Assembly (NCBI RefSeq): GCF_002953195.1 | Contig: NZ_CP026377.1 | Span: forward strand, 744,001 to 808,000 | Length of the DNA stretch: 64,000 nt | Direction of reading: 5' to 3' | From: Mixta gaviniae | GTDB taxonomy: Bacteria > Pseudomonadota > Gammaproteobacteria > Enterobacterales > Enterobacteriaceae | Shown: one piece after another, positions 1 to 8,125 of the stretch | How the letters are laid out: each line of letters begins with the position of its first letter | How positions within the stretch are numbered: the stretch's first letter is position 1 | The notes under the pieces: model-generated | The model's input: the letters and a program-made list of their open reading frames with translations, nothing else | What the model was told of the DNA's origin: nothing | Databases searched by the model: none | Made by a program: the position numbers and the translations under genes

Positions 1-523
1 AGTAGTCGGTCGCGATCGCGCCACAAAGGAAGTGGTTGATCACATCTTTGGCGCAGAGGAGATGGCCGATGCGCGCATAGCGCGCCGCGTCGTGCTGTTT
101 CAGCCAGCTGAGCAGTACCGGCGTGGCCGCCGGCCAGGGCTTCTGTAGCGAACGCCGCCAGATAAGCCCGGCGTTGCCCTGTTGCTCCAGCGCGCTGACC
201 AGCCCGGCGGCACGCATATCGATCGACTGAATGCCCAGCAGCGGCCGCTGCTGTTTATCCAGCGCGTAGAGGCCGTTGCCGTGGCCGGCGGCGCCAACCG
301 CCACCACCCGCCGCGCGGCGTCGCCCGCCTGATGCAGGCAGGCTTGCACCGCCTGCCGCACGCCGAGCCAGACCTCTTCTATCGGCCGTTCCGCATAGCC
401 GGGCTGCGGCTGATGCGTCTCGCCGGCGCAGCTGGCGACCGACAGCACCTGGCCGTCGCTGTCGAACAGCACCGCTTTGATCATGGTATTGCCGGCATCG
501 ATGCCGAGTAAGCAATGGCTCAT
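1..523 (-). CDS. FGGY-family carbohydrate kinase (N-terminal part, cut by window edge)
   Basis: The N-terminus carries the FGGY/actin-fold phosphate-1 signature GIDAGNTMIKAVLFD directly after the start, so this should be an ATP-dependent sugar or polyol kinase acting in the cytoplasm. About 174 residues are visible against a usual family length near 500; the rest lies beyond position 1. The ATG at 521-523 is chosen because it sits just before the GIDAG motif. It is the last gene of a leftward set with an aldolase and a GlpD-like oxidoreductase, which suggests one pathway in which a polyol or ketose is phosphorylated, oxidised and cleaved. The substrate cannot be read from the sequence. Confidence 0.85.
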   Translation of the reverse strand, partial: MSHCLLGIDAGNTMIKAVLFDSDGQVLSVASCAGETHQPQPGYAERPIEEVWLGVRQAVQACLHQAGDAARRVVAVGAAGHGNGLYALDKQQRPLLGIQSIDMRAAGLVSALEQQGNAGLIWRRSLQKPWPAATPVLLSWLKQHDAARYARIGHLLCAKDVINHFLCGAIATDY

Positions 524-577
524 CTTCACTCTCCGGGTTGCGATCCGATGGCGCACTGCTTAAGCGCCGCTCCGCCG

Positions 578-1417
578 TCAGGCGTGGTGGTAGATCTCCA
601 GCGCCTCGGCGCCGCTGACGCCCTGATGGATAATCGCCATCAGCGCCTTTACCACGCGTGACGGGTTGTCATGCTGATAGACGTTGCGGCCGTACACCAT
701 GCCCGCCGCGCCCTGTGCCATCAGCGCCGCGCTTTTCTCCAGCACCTTGCCCAGCTCCCCTTTGCCGCCGCCGCGCACCAGCGTCGGGCAGCGCGCCGCC
801 TCGACCACCCGATGAAAATCGTCGGCGTTTTCGGTGGGATCGGCCTTGATGATATCGGCGCCCAGCTCGCGCGCCAGCCGCACCAGCGGCACAATCTGGC
901 GCACATCGCCCAGCGAGCCGTAGGCTGGCCCCTGGCCTGCCGCCGCCATCACCAGCGGCTCAATCATCAGCGGCATGCCGTATCGGTCGCAGGCGTGGCG
1001 CAGGCGGCCGATATTTTCAACGCACTGGCGGAAAATCCCCGGCTCGTCGGGGATCTGATAGAGGTTGACCACCACCGCGGCGGCGTCCAGCTGCAGCGCC
1101 GCGAGAATCGGTTCCTCTGGGTTATGCAGCACCGCCCACATCTCGCGGTGGCGGGCGGCGTTGTAGGCGTTGCCGACATCGGTACGCAGTACCAGCGCGG
1201 GCTTCACTCCTTCCGCCCGCTGCAGCAGATCCGCCTGGCCGTAGTTGACCTGAATGGCGTCGGGACGAGCATCGATCAGGCTGCGCATTACGCCGCCGAT
1301 ATCCTCCAGCCCGACCAGAAAATCAGGCTCGTTGGCGATGCCGTGATCGATGGCGACATCAAGACATTTTCCCTGTCTGAACAGGCGCTTCAGGCGAACT
1401 TTATCGCTGACCAACAT
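578..1417 (-). CDS. DeoC/LsrF-type class I aldolase
   Basis: A 279-residue TIM-barrel aldolase of the DeoC/FbaB/LsrF superfamily. The early motif LDVAIDHG resembles the substrate-phosphate-binding DHG region of DhnA/LsrF proteins. GADIIKADPTEN places the probable Schiff-base lysine near residue 191, and VRGGGKGE is a phosphate-binding glycine loop. The ATG has GGAG seven bases upstream and overlaps the last 17 bases of the upstream GlpD-like gene, so translation is probably coupled. Downstream is an FGGY kinase. The likely role is cleavage of a phosphorylated ketose or polyol-derived intermediate; the exact substrate is unknown. Family assignment is firm, function is inferred. Confidence 0.85.
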   Translation of the reverse strand: MLVSDKVRLKRLFRQGKCLDVAIDHGIANEPDFLVGLEDIGGVMRSLIDARPDAIQVNYGQADLLQRAEGVKPALVLRTDVGNAYNAARHREMWAVLHNPEEPILAALQLDAAAVVVNLYQIPDEPGIFRQCVENIGRLRHACDRYGMPLMIEPLVMAAAGQGPAYGSLGDVRQIVPLVRLARELGADIIKADPTENADDFHRVVEAARCPTLVRGGGKGELGKVLEKSAALMAQGAAGMVYGRNVYQHDNPSRVVKALMAIIHQGVSGAEALEIYHHA

Positions 1418-3173
1418 GCATCTCTCCTGCGGGCTGGGATGGGGAAGCTAAACGAAGCCCGGAGACGCCGTGCAGGCGCGCCAGGCGGGAAAGGGTCAGT
1501 TCCAGCTGTTGCTGGCGATGGGCATCGCTCCACCCCTGCTGCTGCGCCATCAGATGGGCGATCTCCGCCATCAGCGGCGGCGTCAGCTGGCCGGAGATGC
1601 CGAGCGCGGTACGGCGCAGCAGCAGATCTTCCAGCATCACCGTCTGCTCTTCGGCGATCAGCCAGCGCAGTTCGGCATCGCTGTAGTCGGCGTGATGCTG
1701 CAGCGGCTGTTCGCCCTGTGCGGCGATCTGGCGCAGCAACTGCTCGGCGCGCGTGCCGTAGCGATCCGCCAGCCGATCGACCCGGCTTTCGGCAAGCTGA
1801 TATTTCGCGCTCAGCTCGCGGATCCAGCTGGCGCGGCGTTCCGGGCAGGGGAAGTTGCGTCCGCCGCCGATCGCCATCTCTTCGGTGGATCGCACGCGTT
1901 TTTCGCCCAGCAGTTTCAGTACCCGATCCGCCGCCTGTTCGCCGAAGCGGCGAAAGGTGGTCCATTTACCGCCTACCAGGTTCAGCACGGAGTAGTCGCG
2001 CGTGGCGTCGGGCGGAAAGTAGACCAGCGAATGGTTGCGCGTAATGCGGCCGCTGACATCGGTGTCGCTGGCGGGCAGCGGACGCACGCCGGCAAAGGTG
2101 TAAAGCACATCCTCGTCGTCGATGGCGATATGCGGGAAGATAAAGCGCAGCGACGCAAGTATATAGCGCTGTTCCTCTGCGGAGCAGGCGATATCCTCCG
2201 GATCGTCGACGCGAATATCGGTGGAGCCGACCAGCACGTTGCCGTACCAGGGGAACATAATGCAGACGCGACCATCCTGGTTTTCGTAATAGACCATTTC
2301 GTCGCGCAGCTCGGCCAGCAGCGCCGGACTGTCGATGATCAGGTGGGATCCTTTGGTGCCACCGATAAGCTTCGGCGGATCCGCCGGCAGCAGGCTGTGG
2401 TTGATCTTATCGATCCACGCGCCGGTGGCGTTGACGATCGCGTGCGGCTCAAGGGTGAAAACCGCGTCGGTGAGATTATCGCGCAGCGTCACCCGTTCGC
2501 CGTCGCTCCCCACCAGGCTGACATAGTTCAGCGCCAGGGCGTTGCTGTTGCTGCTTTCCGCGTCCAGCACCAGCTCGACCCCCAGCCGCTCTGGCGCTTT
2601 GATCCAGGCGTCATAATAGGTGGCGCTGTAGCGCACCCAGTCGGCGAAGCCGGGCCAGCGGGCGCGCGTCTCCGCCGTGTTATTCAGACGATGGCGCGGC
2701 ATATTGCCATGTTGCCGGGTATAGAGATCGTAGAGCGACAGGCCGGTTTTAATCAGCAGCGCGCCGCGCCGCGTCGGCTTTTCGCCAAGGCGCAAGAAGC
2801 GTTTGCTGGCGTTCACCAGGCCGCCGCCCCAGCTGTCGATGGGGACCGTGGTACGCAGCGGAGAGACGTAATGGGGGGCGTTTTTCAGCAGCCGGTCACG
2901 CTCCTGCACCGACTCTTTAACCAGATCGAACTCGCCGGTTTCCAGATAGCGCAGGCCACCGTGGATCATGCGCGACAGCGCGCCGCTGGCCGCCTGACAC
3001 CAGTCATCTTTTTCTATCAGCACTACCGGAATGCCCTGCAGCGCCAGCTCACGAAAGGTGCTGATGCCGTTAATGCCGCCGCCGACAATCAGCACCGGCG
3101 CGCGATTGCGCTGGCGCAGCGCGGCGAGCTTCTCTTCCCGGCTGCGCTTCACCACCACTTCCTGTTTCCGCAT
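1401..3173 (-). CDS. GlpD-like FAD-dependent polyol-phosphate dehydrogenase
   Basis: A 590-residue flavoprotein. The N-terminal dinucleotide-binding motif VLIVGGGINGIST, the GALSRMIHGGLRYLE stretch and the GTKGSHLI segment are typical of GlpD/GlpA glycerol-3-phosphate dehydrogenases, followed by a C-terminal DAO_C-like helical domain. The start is preceded by GGAG about seven bases away. It is somewhat longer than GlpD (about 500 residues) because of a tail of roughly 70-80 residues. Being first in an operon with an aldolase and a kinase rather than glp genes, it probably oxidises a different polyol phosphate (EryB-like enzymes are such relatives). It is expected at the inner membrane, feeding electrons to quinone. 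Confidence 0.85.
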   Translation of the reverse strand: MRKQEVVVKRSREEKLAALRQRNRAPVLIVGGGINGISTFRELALQGIPVVLIEKDDWCQAASGALSRMIHGGLRYLETGEFDLVKESVQERDRLLKNAPHYVSPLRTTVPIDSWGGGLVNASKRFLRLGEKPTRRGALLIKTGLSLYDLYTRQHGNMPRHRLNNTAETRARWPGFADWVRYSATYYDAWIKAPERLGVELVLDAESSNSNALALNYVSLVGSDGERVTLRDNLTDAVFTLEPHAIVNATGAWIDKINHSLLPADPPKLIGGTKGSHLIIDSPALLAELRDEMVYYENQDGRVCIMFPWYGNVLVGSTDIRVDDPEDIACSAEEQRYILASLRFIFPHIAIDDEDVLYTFAGVRPLPASDTDVSGRITRNHSLVYFPPDATRDYSVLNLVGGKWTTFRRFGEQAADRVLKLLGEKRVRSTEEMAIGGGRNFPCPERRASWIRELSAKYQLAESRVDRLADRYGTRAEQLLRQIAAQGEQPLQHHADYSDAELRWLIAEEQTVMLEDLLLRRTALGISGQLTPPLMAEIAHLMAQQQGWSDAHRQQQLELTLSRLARLHGVSGLRLASPSQPAGEMHVGQR

Positions 3174-3327
3174 TTTTTTCTCCTCCGCCAGCTGCAGGAT
3201 GCGCTGGCTTAGCGTTAACTGCTTGCTCCTGCAATTATTTTCGCCGGGCGGGAAGAGGGCAAAAAATGGCCGGCATAAAGTCCATATCTGTGAGCCGGAT
3301 CGATATTCTCCGCTAAAACCGCGTCCG

Positions 3328-3717
3328 TTACAGTTCGCCGGTCAGGTACTGTGCTACTCCGTTGGCGAAGCTCCAGTCCCCTTTGTCGTTAGTGATAAAG
3401 CTGATCATCAGATCGCTGCCGCGCACGCCGCAGCTGCTCTCCAGCTCGTGCGCCAGCTCGGCCATAAAGCGCTGTTTCTGCTCGCTGCTGCGCGGGCTGG
3501 TATAAACACGCACCATCACCAGATTGTCGCTGCGCGTCAGGCCGAGGCCGGTATCTTCAAACACCATCTGATAACGGCGGTTTTCATGAACAATCTGGTA
3601 GCGATCGCGCTCCGGTACGTTAAATGCCTTTAGCACCGCGCGATGCGCCGCGTCGAGCAGGGTTTTCAGTTCGCGTTCCGAACGGCCTTCAATCAGATCG
3701 AATTGCAGCAATGGCAT
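3328..3717 (-). CDS. Tautomerase-superfamily protein
   Basis: A 129-residue protein beginning Met-Pro-Leu-Leu-Gln-Phe-Asp. The proline exposed after methionine removal is the catalytic base of the 4-oxalocrotonate tautomerase/MIF superfamily. The segment VMVRVYTSPRSSEQKQRF matches the usual beta-alpha-beta core. Length fits the longer single-chain tautomerases with two fused repeats rather than the 60-residue 4-OT type. It is transcribed divergently from a LysR-type regulator whose start is about 100 bases away, so that regulator is the natural candidate for its control. The substrate is unknown. Confidence 0.8.
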   Translation of the reverse strand: MPLLQFDLIEGRSERELKTLLDAAHRAVLKAFNVPERDRYQIVHENRRYQMVFEDTGLGLTRSDNLVMVRVYTSPRSSEQKQRFMAELAHELESSCGVRGSDLMISFITNDKGDWSFANGVAQYLTGEL

Positions 3718-3796
3718 GGTGTTCTCCCGTTAATAAGTGTGCTGGCCTCTATCCTGGCCCCTTCTCAGCGGAAGAAAAAGCGGTATAGTTGAACGC

Positions 3797-3818
3797 ATTG
3801 TTTACTATTTTGAACAAT
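3797..3818. promoter_or_regulatory. Inverted repeat ATTGTT-N10-AACAAT in divergent promoter region
   Basis: Six-base perfect inverted arms separated by ten bases lie immediately upstream of the LysR start, in the gap shared with the tautomerase gene. LysR-type proteins often bind dyads of this size and autoregulate, so it is a plausible operator. This is a pattern match only. Confidence 0.3.
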
Positions 3819-3822
3819 CCTG

Positions 3823-4749
3823 ATGAAACTGAAAACGGACGCGCTCTGGCTGCATCTGCACTGGCTGACGGTGCTGGCGGAGCAGGGCAACTTTACCCGC
3901 GCGGCGGAGCGGCTTGAGGTCAGCAAAGCGGCGATGAGCCAGAAGATCAAAGCGCTGGAGACGCTGGCCGGCGTGCCGCTGGTACAGCGCACCACGCGCA
4001 GCGTAAGGCTGACCGAGGCGGGAGAGAAACTGGTACAGGAGCTGCGCGCGCCCTTCGCCGAAATCGAGCAGAGCTTTTACGCGGTGCGCGACAGCAGCGG
4101 GCCGCTGCGCGGGCTGGTGCGCATCACCGCGCCGGTCGCCTTCGCCCGTCAGCAGCTGCAGCCCCACATTCGCGACTTTTTGCGCCTGCATCCGCAGGTG
4201 CGCATCCAGCTGGAGGTGACCGACCGGCTGGTTTCACTTGCCAGCGAAGGATTCGATCTGGCGATCCGCCACAGCAACGCGCTGCCGGAAACCCATGTCG
4301 CTCAGCTGCTGTGCGATACCCAGGCGCTGCTGGTGGCCTCGCCCGCCTGGCTGGCGGCGCATGGCGAGCCGCAGCATCCGCAGGATCTCAGCCGCCACGA
4401 CTGCCTTTACTACCCGCGTGGCACCGAGCCGCCGCGCTGGCGCTTCAGCGATCCGGCGCAGCCACAGCAGGAGAGGGTGGTGGAGGTGCGCGGCCCGTTC
4501 GCCACCAACAACAGCGAATCGATCCGCGATGCGGCGCTGGATGGGCTGGGGATCGCGATGTTGCCCGACTTTAGCGCGCGCCAGGCGCTGGCAGAAGGCA
4601 GGCTACGTCAGCTGCTGCCGCAGTGGCGCATTCTGGGCGCTTTCGCCAGCCATGTCTGGATCGTGCGGCCCTGGGCCGCCCGCGTGCCGCGCGCGGTAAC
4701 CGAACTGAGCCAGTGGCTGCGCCAGCGCTTTCAGACGCCGCCGCGCTAA
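3823..4749 (+). CDS. LysR-family transcriptional regulator
   Basis: A 308-residue LysR-type regulator. The N-terminal winged helix-turn-helix covers about residues 10-70 (GNFTRAAERLEVSKAAMSQK, then TTRSVRLTEAGE). The rest is a periplasmic-binding-protein-like effector domain with the usual LVRITAPVAF entry, of the CrgA/YafC-like subgroup. It is divergent from the tautomerase gene and probably controls it and itself. The inducer is unknown. The start is the only sensible ATG; its ribosome-binding site is weak, common for autoregulated LysR genes. Confidence 0.88.
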   Translation: MKLKTDALWLHLHWLTVLAEQGNFTRAAERLEVSKAAMSQKIKALETLAGVPLVQRTTRSVRLTEAGEKLVQELRAPFAEIEQSFYAVRDSSGPLRGLVRITAPVAFARQQLQPHIRDFLRLHPQVRIQLEVTDRLVSLASEGFDLAIRHSNALPETHVAQLLCDTQALLVASPAWLAAHGEPQHPQDLSRHDCLYYPRGTEPPRWRFSDPAQPQQERVVEVRGPFATNNSESIRDAALDGLGIAMLPDFSARQALAEGRLRQLLPQWRILGAFASHVWIVRPWAARVPRAVTELSQWLRQRFQTPPR

Positions 4750-4760
4750 CAGTGTGAGAC

Positions 4761-4778
4761 GGGCCGGGAAACCGGCCC
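4761..4778 (+). terminator. Hairpin with GAAA loop after the LysR gene
   Basis: GGGCCGG-GAAA-CCGGCCC forms a perfect 7-bp stem a few bases after the LysR stop. There is no real U-tract behind it, so it may be a weak terminator or an mRNA-stabilising 3' end. Confidence 0.4.
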
Positions 4779-4796
4779 GCTAAAGTGAATTACTGT

Positions 4797-4824
4797 TAAA
4801 GTTTTATGACCTGTCTGCCGATTA
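4797..4824 (+). promoter_or_regulatory. FliA (sigma-28)-like promoter for the aerotaxis gene
   Basis: TAAAGTTT and GCCGATTA match the E. coli flagellar class 3 consensus TAAAGTTT / GCCGATAA in all but one position; the spacing is one base longer than the usual 11. It lies about 60 bases before the chemoreceptor start, which suits a gene co-expressed with the flagellar regulon. Confidence 0.6.
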
Positions 4825-4885
4825 GCCTTCAATTATTCCCTGCACAAAATAATCAGACCTTCACACTCAGGACAAGGCTCGTCAT

Positions 4886-6430
4886 ATGACCAATCAGCCC
4901 CACGTTACGCAGCAGGCCTGTCAGCTCGATGATGACACCACGCTGATGACTACCACCGATGCGCAAAGTTACATTACCTACGCTAATCAGGACTTCGTCG
5001 ATATCAGCGGCTATGAGCGCAGCGAAATTCACGGTCAGCCGCATAATCTGGTGCGCCATCCCGATATGCCGAAAGCCGCCTTCGCCGATATGTGGGCAAC
5101 GCTGAAGCAGGGTCTGCCCTGGACCGGGCTGGTGAAAAACCGCCGCAAAAACGGCGACCACTACTGGGTACGCGCCAATGTGGTGCCGGTGATCCGCAAT
5201 GGCGACATCACCGGCTATATGTCAGTGCGTATTAAACCGGAGCCGCAGGAGATCGCGGCGGCAGAGACGCTTTATCAGCAGATGCGCGAAGGTAAACTGC
5301 GCGGCTGGCGGCTGAACAAAGGGCTGCTGGTACGCAGCGGCCTGCTCAGCCCGCTCTCATGGCTGAAGACGCTGCCGCTACGCTGGCGTATCCGCAGCGG
5401 CGTCGGTTTTTGCTGGATCGGCATCGCGCTCAGCGCGCTGGCGGTCGGCCTGCAGGGCGGCGCGCTGGCGGCGTTCGGCGGCCTTTCGCTGACAATGGCG
5501 CTGCTGACCGCCAGCTGGCTGGAGTGGCAGATCGCCCGACCGATGGAGAAGGTGTGCCGTCAGGCGCTGGACGTGGCGAGCGGCGCCTCGCAGAAGGTGG
5601 ATCATCTCGATCGCGCCGATGAAATCGGCATGACGCTGCGTGCCGTCGGTCAGCTTGGGTTGATGTTCCGCTGGCTGGTCAATGACGTGCGCGATCAGGT
5701 GATGAGCGTTCACCAGGCGAGCGATGAACTGGCGCAGGGCAACGAGAAAATTGCCAGCCATACCGAGCAGACGGCGGCCAGCGTGCAGCAGACGGCGGCG
5801 ACCATGAATCAGATGACCACCACGGTGAACAGCAATGCGGAAAGCACCGGCCAGGCGAATACCTGGTCGATGACTGCCAGCAATGCGGCAGTACATGGCG
5901 GCGAAGTGATGCAGCATGTGGTTGGCACGATGGATGAGATTGCTGCCAGTTCGAAACAGATCGCCTCTATTACCGGCCTGATCGACAGTATCGCCTTCCA
6001 GACCAATATTCTGGCGCTGAACGCGGCGGTTGAGGCGGCACGCGCCGGCGAGCAGGGCAAAGGTTTTGCAGTGGTAGCGGGCGAGGTGCGTAACCTGGCG
6101 AAACGCAGCGCCAGCGCCGCCAGCGAGATCCGTCATCTGATCGAAGCAAGCGTGCTGAAAGTGGAATCTGGCGCCGGTCAGGTGCATCAGGCGGGACAAA
6201 CCATCGCCGATATCGTGGAAAAGGTGCAGAACGTCACCGATCTGCTGCAGCAGATCAGTACCGCTACCCGCGAACAGGGCACCGGCCTGAGCGAAGTTGG
6301 CAAGGCGGTAGAGGAGCTGGATCGCATTACTCACCATAACGCTTCACTGGTGGAAGAGGGCGCGCAGGCCTCAGCGCGCATGAAAGATCAGGCGCGTCTG
6401 CTGGTGGATGCGGTGAACGTGTTCCGCTAG
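4886..6430 (+). CDS. aer: Aer-type aerotaxis receptor (PAS-HAMP-MCP)
   Basis: A 514-residue methyl-accepting-type receptor. Residues 1-120 form a PAS domain very like E. coli Aer, including [16 protein letters not shown], the [21 protein letters not shown]-binding stretch and [16 protein letters not shown]. One hydrophobic hairpin-like membrane segment follows at about 170-215, then HAMP-like sequence and a cytoplasmic signalling domain with the conserved hairpin tip [20 protein letters not shown]. There is no periplasmic domain and no C-terminal NWETF-type pentapeptide. It should sense redox or oxygen through FAD and signal to CheA/CheW. AAGG lies eight bases before the ATG. The FliA-like promoter upstream supports a motility role. 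Confidence 0.88.
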   Translation: MTNQPHVTQQACQLDDDTTLMTTTDAQSYITYANQDFVDISGYERSEIHGQPHNLVRHPDMPKAAFADMWATLKQGLPWTGLVKNRRKNGDHYWVRANVVPVIRNGDITGYMSVRIKPEPQEIAAAETLYQQMREGKLRGWRLNKGLLVRSGLLSPLSWLKTLPLRWRIRSGVGFCWIGIALSALAVGLQGGALAAFGGLSLTMALLTASWLEWQIARPMEKVCRQALDVASGASQKVDHLDRADEIGMTLRAVGQLGLMFRWLVNDVRDQVMSVHQASDELAQGNEKIASHTEQTAASVQQTAATMNQMTTTVNSNAESTGQANTWSMTASNAAVHGGEVMQHVVGTMDEIAASSKQIASITGLIDSIAFQTNILALNAAVEAARAGEQGKGFAVVAGEVRNLAKRSASAASEIRHLIEASVLKVESGAGQVHQAGQTIADIVEKVQNVTDLLQQISTATREQGTGLSEVGKAVEELDRITHHNASLVEEGAQASARMKDQARLLVDAVNVFR

Positions 6431-6439
6431 CGCGTCACG

Positions 6440-6994
6440 CTACAGGAAGGCGCGGTGATACACCGCCGTACTCCAGTAGCGGCTGCTGGCGTGTTTTTCC
6501 GCCAGCCAGCCCTGACGGCGCAGCTCACGCGCAATCAGCTTATTCATAATGCCGTGGCCGGCCAGCAGTACGGTGCCGCGCTCGCTGAGCGCGATCAGCT
6601 GGCTGGCGGCCTGCGCCGCGCGATGCCGGGCGTGGCGGAAGGACTCCACCGAGCCGCCGTAGCCGCAGAGCCAGAGCAGGCGCAGCAGCGGCAGCCAGAA
6701 GCCGGGCGGCAGCGCGGGCGTTGTAACCGGCAGCAGCGGCAGCGCCACTTCGCGAAACAGCGGATCGGTGATGCTGGCGCGCAGGCCCAGTTTTTCCAGC
6801 GATGCATGAGCGCGCGGCAGCGGGCTAGCGACGATAATCTCCGCCTGGCGGGCGAGCGTGAAGCAGCGCGGCGGCGGCGCATCGTCAATGGTGGTGAGAT
6901 CGTAAGCGGCGGCCCACTCCGCCATCGCGCGTGCGGAGCAGCGTTGGGAAGAGACGCCGGCCGGGCGGCCGTGGCGCATCAAAATGATGGTCAT
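6440..6994 (-). CDS. Histidine phosphatase family protein
   Basis: A protein of about 184 residues starting MTIILMRHGRP, the RHG signature of the phosphoglycerate-mutase/acid phosphatase branch. Further signs are the IVASPLPRAHAS segment, where the second conserved arginine lies, and TVLLAGHGIMN near the end with the second catalytic histidine. The ATG at 6994 is preferred because the RHG motif normally lies within the first ten residues; an in-frame GTG 24 bases upstream would add eight residues. The gene converges with aer, ten bases apart. The substrate is unknown. Confidence 0.8.
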   Translation of the reverse strand: MTIILMRHGRPAGVSSQRCSARAMAEWAAAYDLTTIDDAPPPRCFTLARQAEIIVASPLPRAHASLEKLGLRASITDPLFREVALPLLPVTTPALPPGFWLPLLRLLWLCGYGGSVESFRHARHRAAQAASQLIALSERGTVLLAGHGIMNKLIARELRRQGWLAEKHASSRYWSTAVYHRAFL

Positions 6995-7149
6995 ATTATT
7001 CTCGCAAAAACGTTTCACCTAACGATAGCCTGAAGCGCGGCGGCTGCCAATCGCCGGGCCGGGTGTCATATCAGCGATTAAGCCGGTTAGCAGGCGGTAT
7101 AGAGCGGAAGTTAGCCGGCTACTGAGATAAGCTGTTTATCGGCAATTTC

Positions 7150-7662
7150 TCAAGAGAAGTGCTTCAAATTACGGAAGCTCTTCGCTTTCAAGCGCCGCAA
7201 GAATTGCGGCTTCCATTTTCTCTGGGGGGTGAGCGGAGCAAAACGCCTGAGCGGTTTACCGTCGCGCCCAATCAGAAACTTGGTAAAGTTCCACTTGATC
7301 CGCCCGCCCGGCATGCCGGGCAATGCCCCTTTCAGATAACGAAATATCGGGTGCGTTGCGGCGCCGTTGACCTCCACTTTCCCGAACATGGGGAAGCTCA
7401 CACCGTAGTTGATGTGACATGTCTGCGCGATCTCGTCGGCGTCGCCGGGCTCCTGCTTACCGAACTGGTTGCAGGGGAAACCCAGCACCACCAGGCCCCG
7501 GGCGGCATACTTTTTATAAAGGGCTTCCAGGCCTGCGTACTGTGGGGTGAATCCACAATGGCTGGCGGTATTGACCACCAGAACGACCTTGCCAGCGTAG
7601 TCGGCCATAGAGAGGGTTTGGCCACGTAAACTGGTGGCAGTCAGTTGATAAAAGGTCGTCAT
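7150..7662 (-). CDS. Glutathione peroxidase family thiol peroxidase
   Basis: A 170-residue peroxidase of the GPx fold. The peroxidatic cysteine is in NTASHCGFTPQY; the codon is TGT, so this is not a selenoprotein. The conserved Gln is in GFPCNQFGKQEPG and the Trp/Asn pair in KWNFTKFLIGRDG. The start MTTFYQL has GAGG about eight bases upstream; longer in-frame starts reach into the promoter region. It resembles BtuE but lacks the extra loop of that protein and has a basic C-terminus. It probably reduces hydroperoxides with thioredoxin or glutathione in the cytoplasm. It is divergent from the acid phosphatase gene. Confidence 0.88.
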   Translation of the reverse strand: MTTFYQLTATSLRGQTLSMADYAGKVVLVVNTASHCGFTPQYAGLEALYKKYAARGLVVLGFPCNQFGKQEPGDADEIAQTCHINYGVSFPMFGKVEVNGAATHPIFRYLKGALPGMPGGRIKWNFTKFLIGRDGKPLRRFAPLTPQRKWKPQFLRRLKAKSFRNLKHFS

Positions 7663-8052
7663 GTCAGCATCCTCAGAGCAAAACCCGTTTGATGCCGGCA
7701 TTGTCGCACAGCGCATCACGGCCGGGGCATACGGCATGCGTTAAAAGCCACACTCAAGGCACCCGTAACCGGCAATTTTTGGCCTGCTCTCCCGCGGGCA
7801 ATATATCGTGAGATGAGCCAGCACTCTTTTTTTGGCACAAAAACGACCATTGAACCCTCACCGGCGTGCGATGAGGCCTCGTATCGTGAGGCAAGTCAGC
7901 AAGGCTTTTACCGTGGAAATGTTTGTCGACAGCCAGCCGCGCCAGAAAATAACGGGAACAGAGTCAGGCATAGGCGCATTGCCTGTATACAGCGCAAGGC
8001 ACGCTTTTCTCTCTTGTCATCTCTCCTGCAGAGAAGTTTTACAAATCTTTTC

Positions 8053-8070
8053 CTGTCATCAGACTGTCAT
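8053..8070 (+). promoter_or_regulatory. Pho box (PhoB binding site)
   Basis: Two perfect CTGTCAT heptamers separated by CAGA form an exact PhoB site (7 + 4 + 7). It lies 56 bases before the phosphatase start, where a PhoB-activated promoter would have its -35 region. A further half-site (TTGTCAT) lies at 8014-8020. The remainder of the 460-bp gap between the peroxidase and phosphatase starts shows no gene. Confidence 0.8.
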
Positions 8071-8125
8071 CGCGCCGATTCAGGCTGACGGCGATCAGTT
8101 TGTTACTCACAAGGAAAAGAACGCG

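Noticed and set aside
671..3212. Long plus-strand open frames (457 and 580 codons) opposite the aldolase and GlpD-like genes
   Set aside because: The minus-strand products have complete enzyme motifs and ribosome-binding sites; the plus frames have no recognisable motifs and are shadows of GC-rich coding DNA.
7150..7662. Selenocysteine in the glutathione peroxidase
   Set aside because: The active-site codon is TGT, an ordinary cysteine.
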